Origin: Escallonia rubra
Lineage: Eukaryota; Streptophyta; Magnoliopsida; Escalloniales; Escalloniaceae
Length of the DNA: 64,000 bases
Direction: 5' to 3'
NCBI GenBank assembly: GCA_033065855.1
Contig: JAVXUO010001085.1
Location: forward strand, 1-64,000
In this document: positions 47,501 to 56,430 of the stretch, piece after piece
How positions within the stretch are numbered: position 1 is the stretch's first letter
Layout of the letters: the number at the start of each line of letters is the position of its first letter
The notes under the pieces: model-generated
Databases searched by the model: none
The model's input: only the letters and a program-made list of their open reading frames with translations
Told to the model about the DNA's origin: nothing
Position numbers and translations under genes: made by a program

Positions 47501-49218
47501 ACAAGAAACTATGGCCAAATTTCTAATCAATCAATATATGATCAAACGGTACTATAATCGCTGTAATTGATGACTATGAAATCGGAAGTATCTTCTAGTT
47601 GTCACATATGCTTTTTAAGTCTTCATGTAAGAATCCCACTTCCTTTTCAACTAGATCATCAAACCATTTTAACCTTCCCTTTTTCTTTTTCTATATTTCA
47701 AAGAATGACCAGTTTAAGACCTTCACTCTGCTCCTTAGTTTTGTGATAAATGTGCATAAGACGAACAGAGAAAGCAACTCAGATTGAAATCTACTTGACA
47801 ATGCGCCATGTAACGGGACTTGAGAATCCTTTCCACCACGGCTGCGTCTAGATTCCAAGTGTCTCTTAGTTTCCACCAAACTCTTTCAAAGCAGATTCGA
47901 AATGAAGCAGATGACCCAAAAACCACCAGAACTGAGAGGAGAAAAGGACTTGCTCTTGGTTATGAACTGATGGTGTTGAAAGAGAAGAGCAGCGATGGAC
48001 TCAACAGTCTTGATGGGAATTGATGCGGTGATTATTGGTGGTTGATGGTGTGCAGAGGAAAGAGAATTTGAACAAAGAGGCGGAGACGCACTTCAAGGCA
48101 CACTGAACTTGTTGCAAAATTTTGTAACGTACTATCTACTTTTCGCCACATACTTTCAACCATCCACCGTCTTAGTTTGACTGAGATGCATTCATTCACC
48201 AACGAGTTGGTGCCTAAATTACGCCCAAGAAGTAGAATTCGTCGCATATGAATAAATGAGGGACCTGTCTTTTGATGATGCCATAATTGAATGAGCAAAA
48301 CCACAGATGACCACAAAACCAGCAAGCTCAGGAGCGACCATAATGTTGAACCAAAATATGGGACACCAGCACATTTGTTACGTTGGTTTCAGGTGTATGG
48401 TGCACATTTTAAGGTGTAGGGTGCATATCCATTTCATTTACTTTCTTATTGTCAGAAGTACTGTTTAGCAAGTGAAAAAGGCCTGGTAACAAGAAGAGCA
48501 CTCGACCTACCAAAATAATGATATGGACAAAGGACACAATGAGAATGTAGGAAAGACCTGCGGGTCAGTGACTGAAAGCAAAACAGGAGAGGCTGTATGA
48601 AAGACACCATCACAACCATGAATCGCGGAGTCAAAAGATTCTTCCTCAAGTAAGTTGGCTTCAAACAAATGTAGTCTTTCTTTAGCTCCATCAAGTGCAA
48701 GTAGGTGTTCTGTCTTCTTTGGATCATCTGTAGCATTCATTAGCAGAAACGTAACAATTGTAAGAATGGTTTGCTACATAATTATGCATGGGAAAAGTTA
48801 CAGAGAACTGTAGCATGAATAAAACTGCTTGCATCTTAGCTAGCCAATCTGTGCTGAACTCAGTTTGCTCAATGGCAACTCAAAAGTACAAAGTAAACAA
48901 AAATTCAAGAAGTGGGTGTCTCTAACTTTGGGAATTGCACTCAGAATTTTGATTAAACTTAAACGAACACCGGAGCAAAATGGCACGAAGCAGACACAGT
49001 CAGGGGCGGAACATCGAAATCAGACCCAGAACTTGCACACAAAAAAAACATATGATTAGATCAATGAAATGACAGGGAAGAAGAAGTTAGGTATACTGAC
49101 TGAGGTTGCGAACGGTGCCTTTGACGGTGTAACCACGGTGGAGCAACAGCTTAACCAGCCATGATGCTACGTAGCCAGAGGCCCCTGTCACGCACACCAC
49201 CTTCCCTGCTCCACTCAT
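44574..49218 (-). CDS. Reductase C: cinnamoyl-CoA / phenylacetaldehyde reductase-like (SDR)
   Basis: Closest relative of B. Minus-strand exons: 49218-49101, 48727-48558, 47184-46993, 46564-46399, 46038-45852 and 44718-44574. They total 978 nt, or 325 aa, without a frame break. The Rossmann motif reads [13 protein letters not shown]-type R37-x5-K43 is kept, and the catalytic pair is Y163-ALS-K167. Unusual changes are concentrated near the C-terminal half. In exon 5, RDVGCAH replaces RDVACAH and FEIHSASG replaces FEIPSASG. In exon 6, PPSQVSN replaces PPYQVSK, losing the Tyr and Lys that the other three copies share. These could mark relaxed constraint or a shifted substrate pocket. Intron sizes match B closely (intron 4 is 360 nt in both). 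The upstream TATATAA is intact, so C may be the better-expressed of the pair. Confidence 0.92.
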
Positions 49219-49286
49219 CTCTTTCTCGCTCTGTCTCGCTCTCTCTAGTTCCCGGTCTGTCTCGTAATGTTGTGCAGAGGGTGTGC

Positions 49287-49293
49287 TTATATA
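49287..49293 (-). promoter_or_regulatory. TATA box of reductase C
   Basis: The minus strand reads TATATAA within CTCTATATAAGCACACC, about 70 nt upstream of the ATG, followed by a CT/GA-rich leader. Position and flanks match the altered site in B at 38589-38595. Confidence 0.65.
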
Positions 49294-49747
49294 GAGTTTA
49301 ACTTGGCCTTGATCTCATCCCTGATGACTAATGGAGCAAGCCAGCAACGATTAGTAGTAGCTTTGAAAATTTTGATCTCACGCATGACGATCGCAGCAAG
49401 GACTAGTAGTAGAAGATTCGAAATTTTTTGAGGGAAAAGGAAAAGTGAATATATACACGCACCACCGGCGAGAATCACGTGCTTTGCACCTTATATGATA
49501 ATTTGAAATAAAAATATTATGAACCTTAACAAGTTAAATAAATCACTATGCATTAGCAAAGATATAATATTAGTTGTTAAATTGAGCAATCTATTTTGAA
49601 TTTAACGTACTTTATAGTGACGCTTTTATAATGTGTTTTTGATTATTCATATTTTATATGAACTTGAATTTCTTTCATTCATCAAGTTGCCACAGTGATT
49701 TGTTTCATATTATATCTTATTATCGAAGATACACTGACTAGAATTAG

Positions 49748-50253
49748 TAGGGGTGACACGGTAGGTTGGTTCAGTTCGAAGGCTGACCCAAACCGAACCG
49801 ACCAACCTTTTAGATCAAAAAAATGATAGTTGAAGTTAGGTATACTGTTCAGTTTGCGAAACGGTTCGGTTTGACGGTGTAATCGGTTTAGCAAACTCAA
49901 TTTTTGACAAGTTTAAACCAGAAAATCAATAACTTATACATACTAATAAGCTCCACTGAATTTTTTTATCTAATCTAACACTTAGTAGATCCCGGTAAGT
50001 GAAAAATGTGTGTTACGAGGGTTTGCTTTATATAGAGTGGTTAGATAACTAAAATTGTAAAAAATAACTAGATTATGTAAAAATATAGAAGTTATATTAT
50101 ACGGTTGGTTCGGTATGCGGTTTCAAACAAATTCAAACCGAACCGACGAACCGAAGTACGGTTTGGAAAAAAAAGATTCGATTGATTTTTTGAGGGAAAA
50201 GGGATTGTGGTTATTTTCACGGTTGGATAGATTTCAACGGCTTTGCACCCCTA
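49748..50253. mobile_element. hAT-type MITE with a paralogous empty site
   Basis: The element starts TAGGGGTGACAC and ends GCACCCCTA. It is rich in subterminal CGGTTCGG / CCGAACCG words. The flanks are AGAATTAG (left) and GTAATTAG (right), 6 of 8 identical. Unit B carries the uninterrupted site, CACTGATATAGTAATTAGTC, at about 39100-39120. An 8-bp target duplication and TAGGGGTG ends are hAT features. No transposase is present. Confidence 0.85.
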
Positions 50254-50261
50254 GTAATTAG

Positions 50262-51640
50262 TCTCAAACATCTTATATAATATGAACTCTCACGAAATAC
50301 TACAAGATTGACTGTACAGTAATAAAAGTGAAGAAAATATTTAAAGATAATAATGTCATTGAAGTTGTTTCCAAATATGTTTTGATGACACATATATATA
50401 AGTCTAGGAAGTGAAACTAAGAAGAACTTTTAATTATAAATTGATATTAACGAAATTTCAAAAATTACCTGTAAAGGATTGTCAAAAGTATTTCTAACGG
50501 TTACTATAAAGTTGTAAGACGAAATGTGTTTGGATTAAACGTTGCATCTTATAACTTATCATCGAAAGTTATGACTATAACAATTGTCTAAAACGAAATC
50601 TTATACTAAATTTACTCTCAATCGAAAATGACTAACAAGATTGAGGACACGTATAGAAATAACTACTGAAGAACAAATTAGTAGAAATAAAAGTTCATTA
50701 GAATGTGTGAGAAAAAAAAATCCAGTTAGTGTTTTCATGACACAATACATAATTTAGGAAGTGAAACTCAGAAGAAGTTTGAATTATAATTATTGATATT
50801 AACGAAAGTTCAAAAATTAACCTGTAAAGGATTGTCAAAAGTAAAGTGTCTAACGGAAGAAGTTATGATTATAAAAAAGTTTGTAAGACGAAATGCGTTT
50901 GGAGCTTAAACATTGCATCTTTATAATCAAGAATCGAAAGTTATGACTATAATCAAGAATCGAAAGTTATGATTAATTGTCAACCACGAGGCAAATTTTT
51001 AATAACCGCATGTGCTTTTCTTCTCTGCACGAACCAAAATCCATGCCGAAATTAAACCATCTTAACTTAGGCGCAAATAATTCTTGACCTTTTACAATTG
51101 AATTTGAGAAAATATGAGAAAAAAGGTAATATACATGCTTAATTAATTTCAATTGCGCATGCTTTGTGTGTGTCCAAAAGCTTGTCGTTTTAAAGAAGCT
51201 CCTAGGGGTAACTTGTCATTTCTTACATCAATGTCTTTTGCTTCAATCATGTTTTCAAAAGTTTTTCAGAAGTTTTCATATTTTTTATTTTTAAAGAAGT
51301 TTACGTTCGGCAACCAAGGATGATGCACTAATAAGAAAAATGGCCATGGACAAATTGTTTGGCAATTGACAAATTTTAACATCCTATATAAAGAATGATA
51401 TGAACACACGAAACACCCAATGGTACATGAAAAGGGAAAAAAAATCATGTTCCCAACCTACTTTGGTCGCACCCAAGTGCCCACTTGGGGTCTCGTTTTG
51501 CATGACACGTTATATATTCAACGGTCAATTTTTCAACAGGTCAAAATACGCACACTGAAGTCACGTGCAATTTTCATTGACTTTTCGCGACAATTCATGA
51601 TTAATTTATTTTTGTCGCCAACGTAGCGACTTTGGTGCTA
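50262..51640. other. Upstream region of reductase C, with an internally duplicated segment
   Basis: Homolog of 39115-40860. The segment 50355-50640 repeats at 50740-50960. The first copy shows many one- to six-base gaps compared with both the second copy and unit B. No gene is seen. From about 50972 it follows unit B closely up to the loss of homology near 51645. Confidence 0.6.
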
Positions 51641-52273
51641 CCAACACTAAGAAAAATATGCAAAAAGTGGACTTGGCGTGGCTCCCCCCTTAAGGAGGTT
51701 GGCCACCTCCCTTAGGGTGGGTGGGGGGGGGAGGGTCGGCCACCCCTACCATGGGGGCTGCTGCCACCTTTTCTTTTACTTATTCGAACACTGGTCCGCA
51801 ACGCTCACCCATCACCCGCAACCGCACGACACCCGTCGTCGCCCGCGCGCTGTCACTGCGATGACCGTCGCTAGCGGCCGTGCACCGTCGCTCGGGGCCG
51901 TGCACCGTCGCCCGTGAAACGACTCCGCGACCCCCGTCGCCCGCGTCGGCGTGTCGTCCCCCGGGACATTCTGTCGCGCCGCTGATACAGTCATTCCCCC
52001 TGGCTTTCTGTCACACTGTTATGCATTCGGCACCATACACACTTCACTGCACCCATGTGCCACTTCCATGACATGTGCCCCCCGGTACCAGGTATTATCT
52101 TGCGACAGGGGTCGCCGCGGCCATGTGCCACACTCATTCTCTCATGTTGTTGGCCTCGCGCTCGTGCACCACGATCATGTTACATGCCTCTGGGCACCAC
52201 ACTCATTTACCACACCATGCGTCCCCGCCATGGACGTGGAACATGCTTCGACCCACTCTCCGGAGTGTGCAGC
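51641..52273. other. GC-rich block, probable retroelement DNA
   Basis: Composition changes abruptly from AT-rich to GC-rich at about 51670. The stretch GGTTGGCCACCTCCC with GGGTCGGCCACCCCTACC resembles words in the array at 56176-56430. Overlapping open frames in all frames reflect GC content and show no domain. It is likely part of the same inserted block as 52274-54998. Confidence 0.5.
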
Positions 52274-52889
52274 ATTCCGAGGGGCTCCGTTCACAGTGCT
52301 CCGGCATGAGGACCCTTCACAGCAGGATAGGCTCGCTACCACAGAAGCTATCGTCATCTTCATTCCGAGGGGCTCTGTTCGTAGTGCTCCGGCACGAGGA
52401 CCCTTCGCAGCGTAATAGGCTCGATACCACAGAAGCTATCGTCGTCTTCATTCCGAGGGGCTCCGTTTGTAGTGCTTCGGCACGAGGACCCTTCACAGTG
52501 GGATAGGCTCACTACCACATAAGCTATCGCCGTTTTCATTCTGGGGGGCTCCGTTCGTAGTGCTCCAGCACGAGGACCCTTCGCAGCGGGATAAGCTCGC
52601 TACCACAGAAGCTATCGCCGTTTTCATTCTGGGGGGCTCCGTTCGTAGTGCTCCGGCACGAGGACCCTTCGCAGTGGGATAAGCTCGCTACCACAGAAGC
52701 TATCGCCGTTTTCATTCTGGGGGGCTCCGTTTGTAGTGCTTCGGCACGAGGACCCTTCGCAGCGGGATAAGCTCGCTACCACAAAAGCTATCGCCATCTT
52801 CATTTCGGGGGGTTCCGTTCGTAGTGCTCCGGCACGAAGACCCGTCGAAGCGAGATAAGCTCGCTACCACAGAAGCTATCACCGCTTAG
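52274..52889. repeat. 88-bp tandem array, seven units
   Basis: The word GCTCCGTT (or a one-base variant) recurs at 52284, 52372, 52460, 52548, 52636, 52724 and 52812, exactly 88 nt apart. Each unit also has GGCACGAGGACCCTTC, AAGCTATCG and a CATTC...GGGG block. Neighbouring units differ by a few substitutions and almost no indels, so expansion was recent or the units are kept alike. It sits upstream of the gypsy LTR-like sequence and may be a subrepeat of that element. Confidence 0.92.
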
Positions 52890-53611
52890 GGTGACTTGCA
52901 TGACACTAGGCACAATGCGACCACGTCCACTCACGTTACCGGTGATCATCGGCGCCCCCAAGACATGACCCATGGGTCACGCCGAGATGGGAGTAGGTTT
53001 TTGGAGGCCATCGCGCCTAGTCCACCTGGCAGTTGGTCACAGGGACCGTCCCTCACCGCTATCAGGTTCTCTCCGTGTCTCTTGACGCACCCTTGTAGGA
53101 TTGAGTAAAGGCTTGGACCGGTGGCTAAGGCAATGGGCTTACTCTGATCATGACGTCGCTGTGTGGTCAGTCTTTTCAGACAGGTAGAGCGACGCTTGTG
53201 GGGCGGGCATCACGAATTTGGGAACCGACAGTCCAACGGAGACATTTTTGGACCCCCTGGTGACTTATCACTCCCAGGGGATGACACGTGTCAGCTAATG
53301 ACACCCTGATGACACAAGCACACTTTCCCTATAAATAGGGGACTTTGGCTTTCATTTTTAGACATAACTTTCTCATTTTACAATTTCATTTTCTCACTCT
53401 AGAATCCAAAAGCTCTGGAATTCTAGAGAGAGAAACTCAGTTGGACCCTAACATTGGACGCTGACTTGGACCCTAGCTTGGATTGTCGACTGTCGGCCCT
53501 GTTCGTCTCTGTCTTGTCTCAACAGCGCTGCCAGCCCTCACGATCTGTCTGAGGAGCCTTGCTCTGCCCTTATTCCACCCTCACTGTCTCTCACTTTGTA
53601 TAGCTGGTAGC

Positions 53612-54244
53612 TAGGGGTGAGCACGGTTCGGTTTGGTTCGGTTTGGGGGTCAAACCGTAAACCGAACCGTTACCCCTCGGTTTGAAAATTTGTGAACCGA
53701 ACCAAACCAAACATCATCGGTTTGGACGGTTCGGTTTGGTCGGTTTAAACGGTTCGGTTTAGTCGATTTGGATCGGTTTGCCCACTTAAAGTGGTCATTA
53801 CTTTGCACACTACTAATTGAAGTTATATTTTTTCTAAATTGCATATAATCTTATTTCATTCGATATATAAGTTCTCGTTGATGAATGAGAAAGAATGAGT
53901 AAATATAAACTAGATATTGGTCACAAATTTTTTGTGTTCTAAGTGTTGTTAATATTTTTGTTTCTTTTAACTTTCAAGATTTGTTTATTTTGGAGTTGCT
54001 TAGTACCTTATATATGTAATTATCAATAGAATGTTACTAAAAATACATTAACATATCATAGGTCGGTTCGGTTCGGTTTGGAATCGGTTTCAAAGATGTG
54101 AACCGTGAACCAAACCGAACCAAGGTCGGTTTGGAAAATATGAAACCAAACCGTTAAGCTCTTTGGACGGTTCATATTGAATTGGTTCGGTTCAATCGGT
54201 TTGAACGGTTTGGATCGGTTTGAATGGTTTGGTGCTCACCCCTA
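53612..54244. mobile_element. hAT-type MITE nested in the gypsy LTR, perfect 8-bp TSD
   Basis: TAGGGGTGAGCAC at the left end is answered by GTGCTCACCCCTA at the right, a perfect 13-bp TIR. CTGGTAGC flanks both sides (53604-53611 and 54245-54252). Subterminal regions are packed with CGGTTCGGTTTGG words in both orientations, and the centre is AT-rich. It has no coding capacity. It is related in ends and composition to the element at 49748-50253. Confidence 0.93.
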
Positions 54245-54423
54245 CTGGTAGCTAACTCGGACTGCATCTTTTGTCGCACCTCCACGTAGGTACGAACCCG
54301 CTTTCTTTGGCATCATTTTGGTGACTCTGCTGGGGAGGTGAGCATCGCAGTGCAGGTTGTCCCTTGCCTGACACACCCAAGCAACCATGCCTCAGCAACA
54401 CAGGACTACCAGGACTGCAAGCC

Positions 54424-54995
54424 AATTACTCCGAGCTAGAGAAACATTGTCTAGCCTTGGTTTACGCCTCACAGAAATTTTGACATTACCTTTTGGCGCA
54501 CCAGATCATACTTGTTACCAAGGCCGATCTGCTCTGCTATATTGCTCACCCGCCCTACCTTGTCTGGTCAACTTACCCTCTGGCTGCTATTCTTGGTCGG
54601 GTTCGGCTTATCTATCAAAAACTCTACAGCTCTGCGGAATCAAGCACTTGCAGATCTCTTGGTCTTCTTCTCACGCCAACACTACGAACCGACCTCGGTT
54701 CAATTGCCCGGGGAGGAAACAACCATACTCACCGACATTGATGAATTGTGGACGTTTGAGTTCGACGGCTCTGCCACCAACAAAGGTCCCAATGGAGCAC
54801 CCCTCCGGCAAGGGGGTGCCGGCATAGTCCTTCGGAGCCCAGATAATGTTATCATCTCCCTATCCTTCAAGCTCGTATTCCCAGTGTCTAACAACGAAGC
54901 CGAGTATGAGGCACTTGTCATTGGCCTCATGTTGGTCATCAGTATGAGGGATAAGTCATTATGTGTGAAAGAAGACTCAATTCTGATAAGGTATA
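54424..54995 (+). pseudogene. Gypsy RT C-terminus and RNase H fragment
   Basis: Reading starts with NYSELEKHCLALVYASQKF, then a TGA stop where Arg is expected, then HYLLAHQIILVTKAD. A frameshift at about 54570 leads into QALADLL and the RNase H domain (FEFDGSATNKG, then NNEAEYEALVIGL). The frame is cut at about 54995, before the end of RNase H. The residues DG and the Glu of NNEAEYEAL are the expected RNase H positions. Not functional. Confidence 0.9.
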
Positions 54996-54998
54996 ATA

Positions 54999-55829
54999 AA
55001 ATGGCTTGCATCTTAGCTAGTTAATATGTTAGCTAGCCAATCTATGCTGAACTCAATTTGCTCAATAGCATAAATACTCAAACTAAGTACAAACTAAACA
55101 AAAATTCAAGAAGTGGGTGTCTCTAACTTTTGGAATTGCACTCAGAACTTTGATTAAACTTAAATGAACACCGGAGCAAAATGGCACGAAGCAGACAAAG
55201 TAGAATTGTATTTCGCACCCGATAATTGAAATCAAAGTTGTTTTGTTGCATTTTGCTTGCGTTTAAGGGTACACCTTAGGATTATTGGAACTGACGATGT
55301 AATGGTGTTTAAGTGATTAATATGATTAGAGGCGCACCAACTCAATTTTGGTGTCAAGTAATCAAATAATGAAACAATCTTGCTTAACCTTAAATGTAGT
55401 GCTTTTAGGCGACACATCATGATTGCAAGTGTCTTTAATTTTTGATGTAAGGTGCTAAACAGCGTCACTAAGTGACCACCTTTTATATAATTTTTTTAGT
55501 ACGCTGCATGTTGGATAGATTAAGTGCTTTAAACTTCTAGATCCATCTGCTTCACATAAAATCCCCCTTCCCTACACTCTAAATTTCAGGTCACTTGCTG
55601 AAAGTCCATTCATGCAGAGTTGGCCATTAATTCCAGGTTGCATGGTTACTCGTCCTGGTGTTAGGATTATATAAATACAGGTTAAAGTATCAGATAAAAT
55701 ATCTTGATAATGAAGCTTGTAACAAGAAGGGTACAACCGACTTATGCAGCACTTCTGGTCAAATTTCGAGACATACAGAGGTGAAACTATACTCATTCAC
55801 CAACATACAAACTTGCATTAGTTGGTAAA
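54999..55829 (-). pseudogene. Scar of a fifth reductase unit
   Basis: Bases about 55000-55207 match reductase intron 1 (compare 38125-38310 and 48820-49000), with GAAGTGGGTGTCTCTAAC and ACACCGGAGCAAAATGGC. At about 55208 they join directly to spacer sequence starting TATTTCGCACCCGATAATTG (compare 33075 and 43918). The spacer then runs to about 55829 and stops just before the last reductase exon would begin. All six exons are absent. It has gypsy sequence on one side and unrelated GC-rich DNA on the other. Confidence 0.85.
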
Positions 55830-56175
55830 GCACACACAGACATATACATTGTTGCCGAGGAAAGTTGGTTCGTGTGCCACGTGAGGTGCCACAAAGGCTG
55901 CAGTCCGAGTTGGCTTCCACGTAGACAAGATGGGAGACAACAAGGATGGAGTAAAGGCTGAGAGCAAGGCTCCCCAGACAGGTCGCGAGGGCTGGCAGTG
56001 CCACGTCAGCAAGGGGCCGTCGCTTTGATTGAGACGGCGATGGCTTCAAGGTTGCGAGCCCATCCCGGTGCGAGGGCCGGAGCCCCGTCGCCTTGATTGA
56101 GACGGTGATAATTAATGTCGCGCTACTGAAGTGGGAGCGAGAAACCAGTCGTACGTCAAGTACCCTTCACAGGGC
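55830..56175. other. GC-rich DNA between the scar and a tandem array
   Basis: No gene is seen. GTCGC...TTGATTGAGACGG occurs twice (about 56018-56037 and 56087-56106), a short direct repeat. Confidence 0.5.
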
Positions 56176-56430
56176 CATGGAGGCCGATCCCCCCTCTTCA
56201 CCAAGGCAGGAGGTGGCCGACCCCCTAGGGGTGGCCGACCCCTCCTTCACGAAGGAAGGTGGAGGCCGACCCCCTAGGGGTGGCCGACCCCTCCTTCACC
56301 AAGGAAGGGGGAGGCCGACCCCCTAGGGGTGGCCGACCCCTCCTTCACCAAGGAAGGGGGAGGCCGACCCCTCCTTCACCAAGGAAGGGAGGCCGACCCC
56401 CTAGGGATGGCCGACCCCTCGGGGGGGAGG
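56176..56430. repeat. Tandem array of about 49-bp GC-rich units
   Basis: About four or five imperfect units share GGCCGACCCCCTAGGGG, TGGCCGACCCCTCCTTCACC and AAGGAAGGGG. The core CCCCCTAGGGG is palindromic. Unit length varies by small deletions, including one unit lacking the CTAGGGG part. The translated frames are repetitive Gly/Arg/Pro strings and are not genes. Confidence 0.85.

Larger units (their letters stand above)
53200..54998 (+). mobile_element. Broken Ty3/gypsy element: LTR-like part plus RT/RNase H remnant
   Basis: About 53220-53600 looks like an LTR: a CCTATAAATAGGGG box (about 53330), then pyrimidine-rich leader. After the nested MITE, 54310-54345 (GGCATCATTTTGGTGAC...GCTGGGGAGG) resembles the primer-site and leader region of plant gypsy elements. 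Gag and protease are missing, and the sequence passes directly to RT C-terminus and RNase H. At about 54998 the element is cut and joined to reductase intron 1 sequence. Exact outer borders are not visible. Confidence 0.65.

Noticed and set aside
51678-52506. Several long frames in GC-rich DNA
   Set aside because: Long frames appear in all frames and both strands because of GC content and the 88-bp repeats. No domain is visible.
53100-53180. Possible tRNA or SINE head (GGTGGCTAAGG word)
   Set aside because: Only a weak A-box resemblance, with no B box and no cloverleaf.
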